Shown here piece by piece: positions 4,638 through 6,987 of a DNA stretch of 6,987 nucleotides. Each line of letters begins with the position of its first letter. Position 1 is the stretch's first letter. The stretch covers positions 1,668 to 8,654 of the forward strand of contig DDBM01000180.1 in NCBI GenBank assembly GCA_002333125.1. Reading direction: 5' to 3'. The notes beneath the pieces are model-generated. The model was not told where the DNA came from and ran no database searches. It saw only the letters and a list, made by a program, of their open reading frames with translations. Position numbers and translations under genes: made by a program. The DNA comes from Moraxellaceae bacterium UBA2032. Lineage in GTDB: Bacteria; Pseudomonadota; Gammaproteobacteria; Pseudomonadales; Moraxellaceae.

Positions 4638-6896
4638 ATGGGTGAATATAAAAAGTTATGGTGGACATTAATTGCTGTCCTAGCCATAACATTTGGCATC
4701 CTTGGTTATTTTGGTACCGAGGTGTATCGTAAAGCACCGCCTATTCCTGCTCAATTTGTGTCTACATCGGGCAATGTGGTCATGACCGAAGACAGTATTT
4801 TAGATGGTCAAACAGCTTGGCAATCTATTGGTGGTATGCAGCTTGGCTCTATTTGGGGACATGGCGCATATCAAGCTCCAGACTGGACAGCCGATTGGTT
4901 GCATCGTGAACTACTCAGTTGGCTCGAAATTAAAGCCCAAGAGCAGTTTCATCAATCGTATGATTCGCTTGATAAAAAAAGAAAAGCGTATCTTCAAATT
5001 GAACTCAAAGAAGCATATCGCACTAACACCTATAATGCTGATAGCAATCAAGTGGTCTTGAGTGATGACCGCATACGCGCTATTCAAGAAACAGCCGTTT
5101 ATTATGACAAGTTGTTTGGTGGTGAAGCGTCATTACAAAAAACACGTGAACACTATGCAATGAAAGAAATTACCTTACCCAGTGCCGAGCGTCGTGCTAG
5201 GTTAACTGAGTTTTTCTTTTGGACTGCATGGGCGGCCGCTACTGAACGTACGCCAAATAGTGCAACCTATACCAATAATTGGCCTCATGAACCTTTAATT
5301 GATAATCGTCCTACTACCGAAAATATCATGTGGTCAATTGTGAGCGTAGTATTACTGATTGCAGGTATTGGTGCTTTAGTATGGGTGTGGTCATTCTTCA
5401 AAAAAGAAGAGGAAGCACCTGTTGCTCCTGCTAAAGACCCTATTGCAAGCTTTAATTTAACCGCGTCACAAAAAGCATTAGGTAAATATCTTCTTTTAGT
5501 GGTTGGCTTATTTACCTTTCAGGTTTTTATTGGCGGATTTACCGCGCATTATACCGTTGAAGGCCAACACTTTTATGGTATTCCTGTTTCAAATTGGTTT
5601 CCTTATAGTTTAGTGCGTACTTGGCATATTCAATCGGCACTTTTTTGGATTGCTTCAGGATTTTTAGCCGCAGGATTATTTCTTGCTCCTATTATCAATG
5701 GTGGCAAAGACCCTAAATATCAAAAACTAGGCGTAGATATTTTATTTGTCGCTTTGTTTATTGTGGTTGTTGGCTCATTTACGGGTAATTATTTAGCCAT
5801 CGCACAAATTATGCCTGCTAATTTAAACTTTTGGTTTGGTCATCAAGGCTATGAGTTTGTAGACTTAGGCCGTGCTTGGCAAATTGGTAAATTTATTGGT
5901 GTGGCTTTTTGGTTGGTATTAATGTTGCGTTGTATTACGCCAGCCTTGCAACAAAAAGGTGATAAAAACCTGTTGGCTTTATTTACTGCCTCCTGTGTTG
6001 CCATTGGTTTGTTTTATAGCGCAGGATTTTTTTACGGCGAGCGTACCCATCTTTCGGTGATGGAATACTGGCGTTGGTGGATTGTGCATTTGTGGGTAGA
6101 AGGCTTTTTTGAAGTATTTGCCACCGCAGCATTGGCTTTTATCTTCTTTAATATGGGTTTAATCTCTAGACGTATGGCCACAGTCAGCTCTTTAGCCTCG
6201 GCTTCTTTATTTTTACTTGGCGGTGTACCTGGTACTTTCCATCATTTATATTTTTCTGGCACAACAACCCCTGTTATGGCAGTAGGCGCGACATTTAGTG
6301 CCTTAGAAGTTGTTCCTTTAATTGTGATGGGACATGAAGCTTGGGAACATTATCGTTTGCAAAAACGCGCTCCGTGGATGATTAATATCAAATGGCCATT
6401 ACTCTTTTTTGTGGCAGTTGCCTTTTGGAATATGTTAGGTGCAGGTGTTATGGGCTTTATGATTAACCCGCCTATTGCGCTATATTATATACAAGGTCTT
6501 AACACCACAGCAGCTCATGCTCACGCTGCTTTATTTGGGGTGTATGGATTTTTAGCTTTAGGCTTTGTGTTGTTGGTATTACGTTATATTCGCCCTACAT
6601 TGATATTTAACGACAAGCTCATGAAAACGTCTTTTGTTTGTCTTAATGCAGGTTTGATATTGATGTTATTTACTAGCTTATTACCCGTAGGCTTTATTCA
6701 ATTTTTTGCGAGTGCATCTGAAGGTTTATGGTATGCCCGCAGCGAAGCATTGATGCAAAGTCCTATTTTAGTGACTTTACGCTGGGTAAGAACGATAGGG
6801 GATTTAGTCTTTATTGTGGGTGTCTTGGCAGTTACTTGGCAAGTAGTTTTAGGTGTATGTGGTTTTGGAAACTCTTGTGCTAAGGAGAGTCAATAA
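4638..6896 (+). CDS. norB: Quinol-dependent nitric oxide reductase (qNOR), single-subunit NorB
   Basis: A 752-residue inner-membrane heme-copper-superfamily enzyme that reduces 2 NO to N2O with electrons from quinol; the length is close to that of Neisseria NorB. Residues about 8-27 form the first helix, followed by a large periplasmic domain (about 34-225) with MQLGSIWGHGAYQAPDW. It has no CxxCH, consistent with the quinol-type cytochrome c-like fold lacking heme c. The catalytic core (about 230-745) has roughly a dozen helices. Probable ligands are H330 (TWHIQSALF) and H629 for heme b, H627 (AHAHAALFG) for heme b3, and H484 with H535-H536 for non-heme FeB, plus acidic E488 and E492 (HLWVEGFFE). 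All expected metal ligands are present, so it should be active. No norC is nearby, as expected. Two NsrR-like sites upstream suggest NO-induced expression. A detoxifying role is favoured, since no other denitrification genes are visible. Confidence 0.96.
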   Translation: MGEYKKLWWTLIAVLAITFGILGYFGTEVYRKAPPIPAQFVSTSGNVVMTEDSILDGQTAWQSIGGMQLGSIWGHGAYQAPDWTADWLHRELLSWLEIKAQEQFHQSYDSLDKKRKAYLQIELKEAYRTNTYNADSNQVVLSDDRIRAIQETAVYYDKLFGGEASLQKTREHYAMKEITLPSAERRARLTEFFFWTAWAAATERTPNSATYTNNWPHEPLIDNRPTTENIMWSIVSVVLLIAGIGALVWVWSFFKKEEEAPVAPAKDPIASFNLTASQKALGKYLLLVVGLFTFQVFIGGFTAHYTVEGQHFYGIPVSNWFPYSLVRTWHIQSALFWIASGFLAAGLFLAPIINGGKDPKYQKLGVDILFVALFIVVVGSFTGNYLAIAQIMPANLNFWFGHQGYEFVDLGRAWQIGKFIGVAFWLVLMLRCITPALQQKGDKNLLALFTASCVAIGLFYSAGFFYGERTHLSVMEYWRWWIVHLWVEGFFEVFATAALAFIFFNMGLISRRMATVSSLASASLFLLGGVPGTFHHLYFSGTTTPVMAVGATFSALEVVPLIVMGHEAWEHYRLQKRAPWMINIKWPLLFFVAVAFWNMLGAGVMGFMINPPIALYYIQGLNTTAAHAHAALFGVYGFLALGFVLLVLRYIRPTLIFNDKLMKTSFVCLNAGLILMLFTSLLPVGFIQFFASASEGLWYARSEALMQSPILVTLRWVRTIGDLVFIVGVLAVTWQVVLGVCGFGNSCAKESQ

Positions 6897-6930
6897 GAGT
6901 AATTTGCTATTTTAGTGTTTAATAAACATA

Positions 6931-6967
6931 AAAAAAGGGGGAGGATTTAATATCCACCCCCTTTTTT
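6931..6967. terminator. Intrinsic terminator after norB, probably bidirectional
   Basis: AAAAAAGGGGG pairs with CCCCCTTTTTT, followed inward by one A-A mismatch, four more pairs (GGAT/ATCC) and a five-base TTAAT loop. The GC-rich stem with T-runs on both strands ends the norB transcript 34 bases after its stop and could also stop transcription entering from the right. The remaining bases to 6987 show no gene. Confidence 0.9.
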
Positions 6968-6987
6968 ATTCAACAATTTAAGCGGCT

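Noticed and set aside
6882..6896. AAGGAGAG just before the norB stop, resembling an SD for a downstream gene
   Set aside because: No usable start codon with an open frame follows; a TTG at 6904 stops after three codons and the terminator comes next.

Overview
The window reads as chromosomal DNA from an AT-rich gammaproteobacterium. Moraxellaceae or a related Pseudomonadales lineage is the most likely source, inferred from protein resemblance and gene content only, not from a marker gene. There are seven protein-coding genes, no RNA genes, no CRISPR and no mobile elements.

Layout: (1) Bases 1-2502, plus strand, hold a compact four-gene cluster: a PiuC/YbiX-type Fe(II)/2-oxoglutarate dioxygenase, then tonB, exbB and exbD. 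The first two overlap by one base (TAATG), and the exbB-exbD gap is 1 base. This is an iron-uptake energising operon: ExbB-ExbD use the proton motive force to drive TonB, which powers outer-membrane siderophore receptors. It ends at a strong hairpin (2503-2531) shared with the convergent gene. (2) Bases 2540-3688, minus strand, encode an alpha/beta hydrolase of the PHA-synthase (PhaC) superfamily with serine instead of cysteine as nucleophile. A good sigma-70-like promoter lies just upstream and places the start at the internal ATG 3688. (3) Bases 3830-4267, minus strand, encode an NsrR-type Rrf2 regulator, a nitric-oxide-sensing iron-sulphur repressor. (4) Bases 4268-4637 are a 370-base divergent intergenic region with two NsrR-like operators, candidate promoters for both flanking genes and a long norB leader. 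(5) Bases 4638-6896, plus strand, encode a complete single-subunit quinol-dependent nitric oxide reductase (qNOR, norB), followed by a strong hairpin terminator.

The right half is a self-contained NO detoxification or respiration module: NsrR represses norB, NO damages the NsrR cluster, and the reductase is released to convert NO to N2O. The left half is iron acquisition. The two modules are separated by the hydrolase gene and need not be functionally linked. I see no clearly undescribed system. The most useful observations are the paired operators, the Ser-for-Cys PhaC-like enzyme, the norB leader, and corrected start codons for five genes.
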